From: Actinotalea sp. Marseille-Q4924
GTDB lineage: Bacteria > Actinomycetota > Actinomycetes > Actinomycetales > Cellulomonadaceae
Length of the DNA: 64,000 bases
NCBI RefSeq assembly: GCF_916618755.1
Contig: NZ_CAKAKB010000004.1
Coordinates: 248,001 to 312,000, forward strand
Reading direction: 5' to 3'
The first letter of the stretch is position 1, and every line of letters starts with the position of its first letter. Shown here piece by piece: positions 25,421-33,600 of this stretch. The position numbers and the translations under genes were made by a program. The notes under the pieces were generated by a model. It had not been told where the DNA came from. It did not search any database and worked only from the letters and a program-made list of their open reading frames with translations.

Positions 25421-26509
25421 TTACGGACCGATCGGGACCGTCGGGTTCCCGCAACCGCAGGATTCACGGTGTGAGATTCGTGCGGCGAGACGGACCGTCG
25501 TCGGCGTCGCCTCGGAGTCTTCCAGCCGCCTCAGGAGCAGTCTCATGGCCTCGCGGCCAACGTCCTCGGCAGGTTGGTCGGCCGTCGTGATGGCCGTCCG
25601 CATGAGGTCGGGGTTGGGAAGGCTGTCGAAGGAGACGAACGCGAGGTCTTCCGGGATGCGGAGCCCGGCGTCGTCGGCGGCGCGGAGGGCGCCGACGGCC
25701 ATGGGGGAGCTCGCGCTGACCAGGGCGGTCGGTTGGTCGTCGCGGGACAGGAGTTCGGCGACGAGGACCCGCGTGTCGCGCTCACCGCCGTCCCCCCGCA
25801 GGGCCAGCGACGGGTCGACATCGACGCCGCGCAGGGAGTGGGCGGCGAGGTATCCCAGGTAGCGCTCCTGGAGGGTCGGCACCGTGAGGTCGCCGGTGGT
25901 GATCGCGACCCGCCGGTGGCCCTGGTCAAGCAGGTGGCCGACGAGTGCCCGCATCGCTGCCTCGCTCTCCACCCCGACCTGGTCGAGCCCCGGGTCGGTG
26001 AGGCGGTCGATGAGGACGATCGGGATGTCCTGCGACTTGGGCCAGTCCAGGGCGGCTGAGCTCGAGCCCGCAGCGCGCGCCAGGATCAGTCCGTCCACGC
26101 GGCGGGACTGCAGCGCCTCGATCGCCCGCAGCTCGCGGTCGGGGTCCTCCGCCGAGTCCGCCAGGAGGAGCACGAAGCCCGCGTCGCTCGCGGCCGCCTC
26201 GACGCCGGTGACCATGTCGCGGAAGGCGGGCTGGCCGCTGTCCGAGACGACCAGGCCGATGGAGTCCGTGCGCGAGCGTCGCAGCGCCCGGGCGGCCGCG
26301 TGCTGGCTGTACCCGGTCTGCTCGATCGCCGCGAGCACGCGCTCCCGCGTCCCGTCGGTGACGGAACGCGTTCCGTTGACCACGTGGGAGACGGTCGATG
26401 TGGAGACTCCGGCCAGGCGGGCGACGTCGACGATCGTGGATCGCACTGGGCCCCGGCCTCCCTTTCGCACGACGACGGCTCCTCTGCCGGCGCTGCCATT
26501 CTTCAGCAT
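25421..26509 (-). CDS. LacI-family regulator of the fructan-type locus
   Basis: This 362-residue regulator begins at ATG 26509, only 2 bp after the permease stop. The LacI HTH is clear (STIVDVARLAGVSTSTVSHVVNGTRSV), followed by the hinge region RALRRSRTDSIGLVV and a periplasmic-binding-protein-like effector domain (VSDSGQPAFRDMV, DGLILAR, SFDSLPNPDLM). Position at the end of the importer operon implies feedback control of the same operon. Likely operators are the ACGTTT-type palindromes in the divergent promoter region at 29835-29980. The effector is probably a fructan-derived sugar (inference). Confidence 0.9.
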   Translation of the reverse strand: MLKNGSAGRGAVVVRKGGRGPVRSTIVDVARLAGVSTSTVSHVVNGTRSVTDGTRERVLAAIEQTGYSQHAAARALRRSRTDSIGLVVSDSGQPAFRDMVTGVEAAASDAGFVLLLADSAEDPDRELRAIEALQSRRVDGLILARAAGSSSAALDWPKSQDIPIVLIDRLTDPGLDQVGVESEAAMRALVGHLLDQGHRRVAITTGDLTVPTLQERYLGYLAAHSLRGVDVDPSLALRGDGGERDTRVLVAELLSRDDQPTALVSASSPMAVGALRAADDAGLRIPEDLAFVSFDSLPNPDLMRTAITTADQPAEDVGREAMRLLLRRLEDSEATPTTVRLAARISHRESCGCGNPTVPIGP

Positions 26510-26511
26510 GG

Positions 26512-27411
26512 TCAGCCCTTCACTGCGCCGAACGTCATCCCAGCCACGACGTGGCGCTGGAACAACGCATACATGAGGAGCTGTGGCACGAGGACGAGCG
26601 TCGCGGAGGCCATCATCGCGCCGTAGTCGACGGTCCAGAAGCCTTGGAACTGCGAGACACCGAGCGAGATCGTCGTCATCGACGCGTCATTGATGAGCGT
26701 GACGGCGAACGGGTACTCGTTCCACACGTAGATGACGTTGAGGATGAGCAGGGTGGCGATGACGGGACGCATGAGCGGGAAGACGACGCGCCACGTCAGG
26801 GTTGACAGGCCTGCGCCGTCGATGACCGCCGCCTCCTCGATCTCCTGGGGGAAGTCCGCCAGGAAGCCGGTGAACAGCAGCACGTTGAACGGCAGCTGCG
26901 TGGCGATGTACGGCAGGATCAGCGCGAGGTACGTCCCGTAGAGGCCGAGCTCGATGTTCAGCCGGTACACCGGGAACAGCAGGATGTAGACCGGGATCGC
27001 CAGCCCCGCGAGGAAGTAGATGCGCAGCGCCTTCTGCAGCCCTGGGCGACGGAACACCATGCGGGTCAGCGCGTAAGCGGCCATGAACGAGATCAGCACG
27101 CCCACGACGACGGAGACGATGGCGAGCACGAGCGTGTTCGCGTACATCGTCATCAGGTCGAGCGTCTCCATCGCCTTGGCGTAGTTGGCGACGCTCAGGT
27201 CGGAGAAGTTCAGCGGGTCGCGCAGGATCGTCTCGTTGCTCCGGAAGGACAGGAGCACCACCCACAGCATGGGGAGGACGAGCACGAACGTGACGAGGTA
27301 CGCGGCGATGGCCGCGGCGCGCCCGCGGCGACGTCGCGGCGATCGGGTCGCCGTGGTCGGCGCCTGCCGGTCCGCGCGCGGAGTCCGGCGGGTGGGAGCG
27401 GTGAGGGTCAC
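26512..27411 (-). CDS. Carbohydrate ABC importer permease (MalG type)
   Basis: This is a 299-residue inner-membrane permease. GTG 27411 overlaps the upstream permease stop by 4 bp (GTGA). It has six hydrophobic segments and the cytoplasmic EAA loop EIEEAAVIDGAGLSTLTWRVVFPL that docks the ATPase, and ends GMTFGAVKG, as typical MalG/CUT1 proteins do. It forms the translocation pore with the neighbouring permease. No ATPase gene is present in the locus, so a shared MsiK-like ATPase encoded elsewhere is expected, as in other actinobacterial CUT1 systems. Confidence 0.92.
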   Translation of the reverse strand: MTLTAPTRRTPRADRQAPTTATRSPRRRRGRAAAIAAYLVTFVLVLPMLWVVLLSFRSNETILRDPLNFSDLSVANYAKAMETLDLMTMYANTLVLAIVSVVVGVLISFMAAYALTRMVFRRPGLQKALRIYFLAGLAIPVYILLFPVYRLNIELGLYGTYLALILPYIATQLPFNVLLFTGFLADFPQEIEEAAVIDGAGLSTLTWRVVFPLMRPVIATLLILNVIYVWNEYPFAVTLINDASMTTISLGVSQFQGFWTVDYGAMMASATLVLVPQLLMYALFQRHVVAGMTFGAVKG

Positions 27412-28280
27412 GAGGTCCTCCTCCGGCGCAGGAACGCCAGGTAGCCGAGCGCGACGACGACGCCGAAGACGCTGGTGACGACGGCGAGAGCCATGCCGTA
27501 GCCGTACTTCTGGATGCCGAACGTGACGTGGTACGTGTAGCTGACGAGCGTCTCGGACAGGTGGACCGGACCGCCGCCGGTCAGCTGCACGACGATCTCG
27601 AAGATCTTGAAGGTGCCGGTGATCACGAGGACCGTGGTGATTCCGACGGTTTCCGACAGCATCGGCAGCGTCACGTACCGGATCTTCTTCCACCCGCTCG
27701 CGCCGTCGAGCGCGGCGGCCTCCATGACGTCGTGGGGCAGCATCCGCAGGCCCGCGTAGAAGATCGTCATGATGAAGCCGATCGTCTGCCAGACGTAGAC
27801 GGAGCCGATCGAGTACGGGGCGAGTGTGATGCCGCCGATCCAGGTGGGCGGGTTGTCGACCCCCACGAGGCGGAGGAGCTCGTTCACCAGTCCGATGTGC
27901 GGGTCGAGGATGAACACCCAGATGAGCCCGATGAGGATCGGTGCGATGACGTTCGGTGCGAAGACGAGGGCGCGCAGCGTGCCGGCGCCCCGGATGCGAC
28001 GGCTGAGTAGGAGCGCCAGAGCGAAGGCGCCCGGCAGCAGGATCAGCAGCGCGAGTGCCACGATGATCCCGGTGTTGCGCAGGGAGTTCCAGAACAGGGC
28101 GTCCTCGGCCATCGTCCGGTAGTTCTCGAAGCCGACCAGGGTGCTCGAGCCGAACGCCCGCGCGTCGGTGAAGCTCTGGTAGATCGAGTAGACGATCGGG
28201 TACGCGAAGTAGAGGGTGTAGACGATCAGCGCCGGTGCGAGCATCAGCGCCAGCTTGGGGCGCGTGCTGAGCCAGTTCAC
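27408..28280 (-). CDS. Carbohydrate ABC importer permease (MalF/UgpA type)
   Basis: This 290-residue permease starts at GTG 28280 preceded by GAGGAGGAG. LMLAPALIVYTLYFAYPIVYS is the first membrane segment. The EAA motif MEAAALDGASGWKKIRYVTLP is intact, and six membrane spans are visible. It pairs with the downstream MalG-type permease, with which it shares a 4-bp overlap. A 30-bp perfect palindrome separates it from the solute-binding-protein gene, which probably lowers permease expression relative to the binding protein. Confidence 0.92.
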   Translation of the reverse strand: MNWLSTRPKLALMLAPALIVYTLYFAYPIVYSIYQSFTDARAFGSSTLVGFENYRTMAEDALFWNSLRNTGIIVALALLILLPGAFALALLLSRRIRGAGTLRALVFAPNVIAPILIGLIWVFILDPHIGLVNELLRLVGVDNPPTWIGGITLAPYSIGSVYVWQTIGFIMTIFYAGLRMLPHDVMEAAALDGASGWKKIRYVTLPMLSETVGITTVLVITGTFKIFEIVVQLTGGGPVHLSETLVSYTYHVTFGIQKYGYGMALAVVTSVFGVVVALGYLAFLRRRRTS

Positions 28281-28311
28281 GGCTCCTCCTCGGGTCGTGC
28301 GGCCGCGGACA

Positions 28312-28341
28312 CCTGGCGGGGCGCACGTGCGCCCCGCCAGG
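28312..28341 (-). terminator. Intercistronic 30-bp perfect palindrome
   Basis: CCTGGCGGGGCGCAC followed directly by its reverse complement gives a fully palindromic 30-mer between the binding-protein stop and the permease start. In RNA it forms a very stable hairpin, probably a partial terminator or 3'-end stabiliser that favours the binding protein over the permeases. Confidence 0.75.
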
Positions 28342-28348
28342 CTACGGG

Positions 28349-29725
28349 TCAGTCGATCGTGGCCTGGACGACCTCGAGCGCCTGCTGGGGGGTGTAGACC
28401 CCCTGGATGACGCCGTAGATCGAGTCGTACATCGCCGACGACGTCTCGGCGGAGACCACGAGGTCGGGCTGCGCAGCGGGGCTGCTCCAGCCCTCCTGGT
28501 TGATCACGTCGATGACGGCCGCGAACACCGGCTGCTCGGTGGGGTCGACCTCCGGCCGGAAGTCCGTGACCGGGGTCTGGGCGTTGTCGACGAGGATCTG
28601 CTGGCCCTCGTCGCTGTAGTAGAACGCGAGGAAGCGCTCGACGGCGTCCCGGGTGGCCTCGTCGTCCGCGACCTCGGCGCTGACCACGAGCGGGGCGGAC
28701 GGCGCGTTCATGAAGATCTGCTGGTCACCCACGCCGTCGGCGAAGGTCGGGCCCGCCCAGAAGGTGGTGGTGTCGCCGACCTCGCTCTCCTGGATCTGCC
28801 CGGTCGCCCAGACACCGGCGTCGAGCATCGCCGCGTTGCCGCTGGTGAACTCCTCGACCGCCTTGACATAGTCCTGCGTCGCGACGTTGGGCGAGAAGGC
28901 CCCGGCCTCGGTGAGCTCTTCGAGGTGGGTGTAGAACCGGAGGAAGTCCTCGTTCACGTAGCTGTCGTCACCGGCGAGGATCGCCTCGTACCGGTCCTCG
29001 TAGCCGAAGCGCTCCAGCATCGTCAGGAACGCCCAGACGCTGAACGACGTGCCGTTCGCGCCCTTCGCGATCGGGGTCACGCCCTCGGCCGACAGCGTCT
29101 CGGCCACCGTCACGAGGTCCTCGAAGGTCTCCGGCATCTCCAGGCCGTGCTCGGCGAGGATCTCCTCGTTGACGAAGAAGCCCGTCACGAGCGACTGGTA
29201 CGGGACGCCGTACTGCACGCCGTCATCGGTGGTGTAGCCGGCGAGCATGGACTCCGGGAAGCGCTCGGTCAGGCCCGCCTCGTCCAGGACGGGCCCGAGG
29301 TCCATGAGGTAGCCCTCCTCGGCCATCTGGGAGGCCAGGGAGTTGTACACCCAGAAGACCTCCGGCAGCGTCCCGGACTGCGCGGCGACCTGCATCGCCT
29401 GCTGGTGCTCGTCCACCGTCTGGCCCTCGACGTTGACGACGACGTCCGGGTTCGCGTCCATGAACGCCTGGACGATCTCCCACGTCGCAGGGTCCTGCTC
29501 CTCGACGTTGGGGTTCTGCATGGAGAGGGTGAACTCGACCGAGCTCGGGTCTGCCGAGCCGCCGGAGCCTCCGGAGCCTTCGCTGCCGGCGGCCGGGTCG
29601 TCGCCGGGCATGCTGCCGCCGCAGGCGGCGAGAGTGAGGGTGGCGGCGATGCCCGCCGCGATGCCGAGGCCCCTCCGGCGGAACCCGAGGTTGATGGACC
29701 GGCGGGGCGGGTGGTGCTCGTGCAT
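28349..29725 (-). CDS. Extracellular carbohydrate-binding lipoprotein (CUT1 family)
   Basis: This is a 458-residue family-1 solute-binding protein. ATG 29725 opens a lipoprotein signal peptide: the twin-arginine-like RRRGLGIAAGIAATLTLAAC ends at lipobox Cys35, followed by a Gly/Ser/Asp linker. The mature part has the usual pattern (VEFTLSMQNPNVEEQDPATW, then LPEVFWVYNS, YGVPYQSLVTGFFVN, FTSGNAAMLDAGVWA). The protein is anchored outside the cytoplasmic membrane and delivers a sugar or oligosaccharide to the permeases. The GH172 and GH32 genes across the divergent promoter suggest a fructo-oligosaccharide or difructose anhydride ligand (inference). Confidence 0.93.
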   Translation of the reverse strand: MHEHHPPRRSINLGFRRRGLGIAAGIAATLTLAACGGSMPGDDPAAGSEGSGGSGGSADPSSVEFTLSMQNPNVEEQDPATWEIVQAFMDANPDVVVNVEGQTVDEHQQAMQVAAQSGTLPEVFWVYNSLASQMAEEGYLMDLGPVLDEAGLTERFPESMLAGYTTDDGVQYGVPYQSLVTGFFVNEEILAEHGLEMPETFEDLVTVAETLSAEGVTPIAKGANGTSFSVWAFLTMLERFGYEDRYEAILAGDDSYVNEDFLRFYTHLEELTEAGAFSPNVATQDYVKAVEEFTSGNAAMLDAGVWATGQIQESEVGDTTTFWAGPTFADGVGDQQIFMNAPSAPLVVSAEVADDEATRDAVERFLAFYYSDEGQQILVDNAQTPVTDFRPEVDPTEQPVFAAVIDVINQEGWSSPAAQPDLVVSAETSSAMYDSIYGVIQGVYTPQQALEVVQATID

Positions 29726-29834
29726 GGGATGCTCCCGTTCTGCTGTCGGTACGACGCTGTACTGGGTCCGGCGCAGGGTGGTGCCGGACGGTGCCTGAGC
29801 CCTCGTGGCAACGGGAGCCCGTCACTGCGGATCG

Positions 29835-29980
29835 AGACGTTTGCGCGAAACGTTTGCCGGGACCGTAGCCCCGGGAGATTCAGGGAGTCAAGCACGGATC
29901 AACCCCGCAGATCGTTGATGACCGCGCTTGACGGGGTGCCTCGCGGCTCGCCATGCTCTGCGGACAAGGCAAACGTTTCG
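29835..29980. promoter_or_regulatory. Divergent promoters with LacI-type operators
   Basis: Leftward promoter: TTGACT (reverse of 29886-29891), 18 bp, TACGGT (reverse of 29862-29867). It is followed immediately by overlapping operator halves at 29835-29857 containing ACGTTT GCGCG AAACGT and CGAAACGTTTGC. Rightward promoter: TTGACG (29928-29933), 18 bp, CATGCT (29952-29957). It is followed by GCAAACGTTTCG at 29969-29980. Each operator lies just downstream of its -10 box, a standard LacI-family repression geometry, so both halves of the locus would be co-repressed. Confidence 0.7.
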
Positions 29981-30063
29981 ATCCCTCCTTGCAGAGCCAA
30001 CGAAGGCACCCCGGCCGGCGCGGAACGGAGCGACATGCACCTCGACGACGAAAGGACGGACCC

Positions 30064-31413
30064 TTGAGCGGCTCCGCACCCCGGCAGGGTCTCCTCGCCG
30101 ACCTCACCCGCACACGTGACGCCCGCACGGCTCGCGCGTCGAGCTGGGACCAGACCGGTCGCAACCGCGACAACTGGATCGTCATGCCGGGGGAGGAGCG
30201 CGTCCTGGCCGACATCGAGGGCCCGGGCTGCATCACACACATCTGGATGACCCAGTCCTGCCGGCTGCAGCCCGGACCGGGCCAGATCCCCACGGATGTC
30301 GTCGGCGTCCCCATGCTGGAGATCCACAACGCGCTCGGCGTGAGCTGGGAAGTCGTCGACCCGGACTACTACCGCAAGGTCGTCATCAAGATCTACTGGG
30401 ACGACCAGGACACTCCGAGCGTCATCGCACCCCTGGGTGACTTCTTCGGCCTGATGAACTCGCTCTCCGGCGGGTACGAGTCGCTGCCGCTGTCCGTCTC
30501 GGCGAAGGAGCCGGAGCTCCACACCTTCGGCGGGTCGGCCGCGTTCAACAGCTGGTTCCAGATGCCCTTCGGCAAGCGCGCCCGCGTCGTCGTCGAGAAC
30601 CAGAACGACGTGCCGTACCTGCAGTACTTCTACATCGACTACGAGCTGTACCGGGAGCCGCTGGCCGACGACGTCGCGTACTTCCATGCCCACTACCGCC
30701 AGGAGCGGCCGTGCGACGGCTGGGGCCCGGACCTGCAGACCAACAGCATCGAGGTGACGATCCCCAACCTCACCGGCGACGGCAACTACGTCGCGCTCGA
30801 GGTCGAGGGGTCCGGTCACTACGTCGGCTGCGTGCTCGCGGTGCGCCACTTCCAGGGGTCGTGGTGGGGTGAGGGCGACGACATGATCTTCATCGACGAC
30901 GACACCTGGCCGCCTAGCCTGCACGGCACCGGCATGGAGGACTACTTCGGCCACGCCTGGGGCATGCAGCACAACGCCTACCTCATGAACGGCACGATCG
31001 TTCACGAGGAGGACGTCCCCGGCTTCCACCACAGCTACCGGTTCCACATGGTCGACCCGGTGCGCTTTCAGAAGCGCATCAAGGTCACCTTCGAGCACGG
31101 CCACGCCAACCACCTGTCGGACGACTGGTCGTCCGTCGCGTACTGGTACCAGACGCTGCCGACGGCGCCGCTGACGATCCCACCGGTGGCGGAGCGGCTC
31201 CCGCTGCGACCGCAGGACGCCGTGGCCACGGCACCGCTGCCGGAGCTCACGGACGAGCAGCGTGGCGCTCGCGAGGCGACGGAACGACGCATGGCGGAGT
31301 TCGTCGAGCTGCGCGACCGGGTCCGCGCCGAGCGCCGCCCGGAGGTGGACGCCTGGGAGCGCGGCAACGCCCAGAACGCCGCGGCGCTGCGCCGCCGCTA
31401 CCTCGACTCGTGA
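30064..31413 (+). CDS. GH172 (DUF2961) glycoside hydrolase
   Basis: This 449-residue enzyme starts at TTG 30064 with AAAGGA upstream. The TTGA also carries the stop of a ten-residue leader frame (MHLDDERTDP). The sequence matches DUF2961, now GH172: GPGCITHIWMTQ, YWDDQDTPSVIAPLGDFFG, then GEGDDMIFIDDD and HGTGMEDYFGHAW. The Glu residues in GEGDD and GMEDY are 22 apart and fit the two catalytic acids of characterised GH172 alpha-D-fructofuranosidase/difructose-dianhydride enzymes; D-arabinofuranosidases are the other known activity. No signal peptide, so it acts in the cytoplasm on imported sugar. It is followed by GH32 with a 4-bp or 26-bp gap depending on start. Confidence 0.88.
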   Translation: MSGSAPRQGLLADLTRTRDARTARASSWDQTGRNRDNWIVMPGEERVLADIEGPGCITHIWMTQSCRLQPGPGQIPTDVVGVPMLEIHNALGVSWEVVDPDYYRKVVIKIYWDDQDTPSVIAPLGDFFGLMNSLSGGYESLPLSVSAKEPELHTFGGSAAFNSWFQMPFGKRARVVVENQNDVPYLQYFYIDYELYREPLADDVAYFHAHYRQERPCDGWGPDLQTNSIEVTIPNLTGDGNYVALEVEGSGHYVGCVLAVRHFQGSWWGEGDDMIFIDDDTWPPSLHGTGMEDYFGHAWGMQHNAYLMNGTIVHEEDVPGFHHSYRFHMVDPVRFQKRIKVTFEHGHANHLSDDWSSVAYWYQTLPTAPLTIPPVAERLPLRPQDAVATAPLPELTDEQRGAREATERRMAEFVELRDRVRAERRPEVDAWERGNAQNAAALRRRYLDS

Positions 31414-31439
31414 CCGCCACCGAACCGACAGGACCCGCG

Positions 31440-32702
31440 ATGGACGACACCACCAGGCCTCGGCTGCACTTCACCGCGCAGTCCGGATGGATCAACGACC
31501 CCCTCGGGCTGACCTTCCGCGACGGCCTCTACCACCTCTTCTACCAGTACGTCCCCGGCGTGACGGAGTGGGCTCCGCAGCAGCGGTGGGGCCACGCGGC
31601 CAGTACCGACCTGCTGCACTGGACCGAACGCCCCGTGGCGCTCGAGCCCGGCGACGGTGACGACGGCGTCTGGTCCGGCAGCATCGCGATCGGCCCGGAC
31701 GGCGAGGCCGCGCTGTTCTACACGACCGTCGACCTGGCCGACGTGCAGATCGGCAAGGCCCGGCTCGCCCGCCCGACCGACGCGAGCTGGGACGGCTGGG
31801 TCAAGAAGGACGTCGTCGCCGAGCTGCCGCCGGGCGTCGACGTCGTCGCGTACCGCGACCCGTACGTCTTCCACGACGGCACGTGCTGGCGGATGCTCAT
31901 GGGCGCGGGCCTCACGGACGGGACGGCGACCGCCCTGACCTACCGGTCCGAGGACCTGGAGAGCTGGACCTACGACGGGCTGCTCGCCACGCGCCACCGC
32001 GACGAGATGGAGCCCTTGTGGACAGGCGCGGTCTGGGAGTGCCCCCAGGTGTTCCGGCTCGGCGACCGGTGGGTCCTCACCGTGTCGGTGTGGGAGCCCA
32101 CCGAGCCGTACTACGAGGCGTACGCGATCGGTGACCTGGTCGACGGGCGCTTCACCGCCGAGTCCTGGGGCCGCCTCAGCTACGGACCGTCCTACTACGC
32201 CGGCGCCGCCTACGCGGACGCCGACGGCACACGCGGCCTCATCTACTGGCTGCGCGGCGTCGACGACCCCGCCGGCCGGTGGGCCAGCGCCCACTCGCTG
32301 CCACACACGCTCCGGCTCGACGGCGAGCGGGTGATCGCGGAGCCGCACGCGTCGGTCGCAGAAGCGCGGGTCGATTCCGGGACAGTCGTCCGTGATGGTG
32401 CGGCGAACCTGCCGCTGCAGGCGGACCTGGAGCTCACCCTCGACGGCCCGGGCTCCCGCACGGCGCTCGAGATCGACGACGTCCACCTGCTCGTCGCCGC
32501 CGGAGAAGTGACCGTCCGGACCGCCGATGGGTCATGGTCGATGCCGGTGCGCGGGACGTCGCTTCGGGCCGTGATCGATGGTCCGGTCCTCGAGGTGTTC
32601 ACCGCCGGCGGGACGATGGCCGTGCCGGTGCCGAGCATTGCGTCGGTTCGACGCCTGGAGGTCCAGGGCGGCGGGTCCGTCGAGATCTGGAACCTGCGCT
32701 GA
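31440..32702 (+). CDS. GH32 beta-fructosidase
   Basis: This is a protein of about 420 residues. ATG 31440 has AGGA 8 bp upstream; GTG 31410 overlapping the preceding stop is an alternative that adds ten residues. All GH32 landmarks are present: HFTAQSGWINDPLGL (nucleophile Asp), YRDPYVF (transition-state Asp) and VWECPQVF (acid/base Glu), then a C-terminal beta-sandwich. It cleaves terminal beta-fructosyl residues of sucrose, inulin- or levan-type oligosaccharides. No signal peptide, hence cytoplasmic processing after ABC import. The combination with GH172 would handle both alpha- and beta-fructofuranosyl bonds. Confidence 0.93.
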   Translation: MDDTTRPRLHFTAQSGWINDPLGLTFRDGLYHLFYQYVPGVTEWAPQQRWGHAASTDLLHWTERPVALEPGDGDDGVWSGSIAIGPDGEAALFYTTVDLADVQIGKARLARPTDASWDGWVKKDVVAELPPGVDVVAYRDPYVFHDGTCWRMLMGAGLTDGTATALTYRSEDLESWTYDGLLATRHRDEMEPLWTGAVWECPQVFRLGDRWVLTVSVWEPTEPYYEAYAIGDLVDGRFTAESWGRLSYGPSYYAGAAYADADGTRGLIYWLRGVDDPAGRWASAHSLPHTLRLDGERVIAEPHASVAEARVDSGTVVRDGAANLPLQADLELTLDGPGSRTALEIDDVHLLVAAGEVTVRTADGSWSMPVRGTSLRAVIDGPVLEVFTAGGTMAVPVPSIASVRRLEVQGGGSVEIWNLR

Positions 32703-32708
32703 CGCGTT

Positions 32709-32742
32709 GCGCCCGCTCCGTCGGTCACGATGGGGCGGGCGC
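32709..32742 (+). terminator. Hairpin after GH32 gene
   Basis: GCGCCCGCTCC pairs with GGGGCGGGCGC (11 bp with one G-U) across a 12-nt loop, starting 7 bp after the GH32 stop. No T-tract. Probable operon end. Confidence 0.6.
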
Positions 32743-32823
32743 TTGCCGCAGTGATCCAACAGTCAAACGCGCTGGGTCTGAGGGCGCCGACGTCGTCACC
32801 CGCGGGCGCGCGTTCGGCCAGTC

Positions 32824-32966
32824 GTGGTCAGCGCGTGGTCAGCGTGCGCCCCGGAATGGGGTCATCTGGCGAACTACCCGCGTGTAGTTCCGCAGGTCAG
32901 CGCGTTGCAGACGGACCAAGATCGAACTCCTAACGCGGCTGTCGCACGTGAGCCCTGCGCAGGCGC
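32824..32966 (+). repeat. att-like module 3 (arm, palindrome, partial tRNA core)
   Basis: Tandem GTGGTCAGCG repeats at 32824-32844. AACTAC CCGCGT GTAGTT, a perfect 6-6-6 palindrome, at 32872-32889. CTCCTAA at 32927, exactly 103 bp from the arm start, with 16 of the first 18 core positions matching the tRNA and a terminal CAGGCGCAC match near 32960. It separates the fructan locus from the GMC operon. Confidence 0.75.
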
Positions 32967-33441
32967 ACGGCGTACTCGTCGAGGACTGTGACGGCGACGG
33001 GCGCGGTGCGGCCTTCTCGGGCAGCGCGTACTCGACTACAGGCTCTACGGAGACGGCGGACTTCTAGACCCGTTGCGCCGCGACCGCGCGATCCGGATCC
33101 GGCAGTCCATCGCGCTGCGGCCGCAGCGCTACCGCATTGACCTCGAGTCGTCCGATCCGCCGGTGGAGTCGAGCAGGCCGGCGTCGGCGAGAAGGCGGGC
33201 CCGTACGGCGCGTCTGCCACGCCGGTCCCGACGGCAACGAGGTCGGCCTGGGACGGGGAGGGACCCTCGGGAAGAGCGACGAGACGACAGCCCGCCATTC
33301 AAGGTCAGTAAGTGGTCGCAGAGTATGGGAGCGCTATCAGACGCGGTGCAGAGGGTTCGGGTAGGCTGGCGAGCGCTGCGATGAACTAGCAGGTCAGAGG
33401 GCAGGCGGGCCAATATTTCAGTGACGCAACCCACAAGATGC
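32967..33441. other. Gene-free stretch between att module 3 and the GMC operon
   Basis: I see no supported gene here. Short frames exist, but their translations are Arg/Ser-rich and lack ribosome sites. Probably decayed element DNA left from recombination. Confidence 0.5.
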
Positions 33442-33471
33442 TTGACGTCCCCGCCTGTTAGCGCTAACAAT
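33442..33471 (+). promoter_or_regulatory. Promoter with LacI-type palindromic operator
   Basis: TTGACG (33442-33447) is followed after 17-18 bp by TAACAA/AACAAT as -10. TGTTAGCGCTAACA, a perfect 14-bp palindrome of the LacI-family operator type, covers 33456-33469 and overlaps the -10 box. It is the only such site seen in the window and lies 131 bp before the first gene of the operon, whose last gene encodes a LacI regulator. Confidence 0.75.
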
Positions 33472-33600
33472 CGATACATCCGAGGAGCAGCAGCGGAGCC
33501 GCTCCGGACCTCCTCAGGCACCAGCTTCGGGTGGGGCCGCAGAGCTCTGGCCGTCGCTTCACGGCCGGCACAGGGATGCACGGGACAGAGAGGACTCAGG

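Noticed and set aside
26512-28326. A single 604-residue permease fusion
   Set aside because: The N-terminal half is out-of-frame shadow of the first permease; GTG 27411 with a 4-bp overlap is the real start.
32967-33441. Short frames that might be genes
   Set aside because: No ribosome sites, no family resemblance, Arg/Ser-rich translations.
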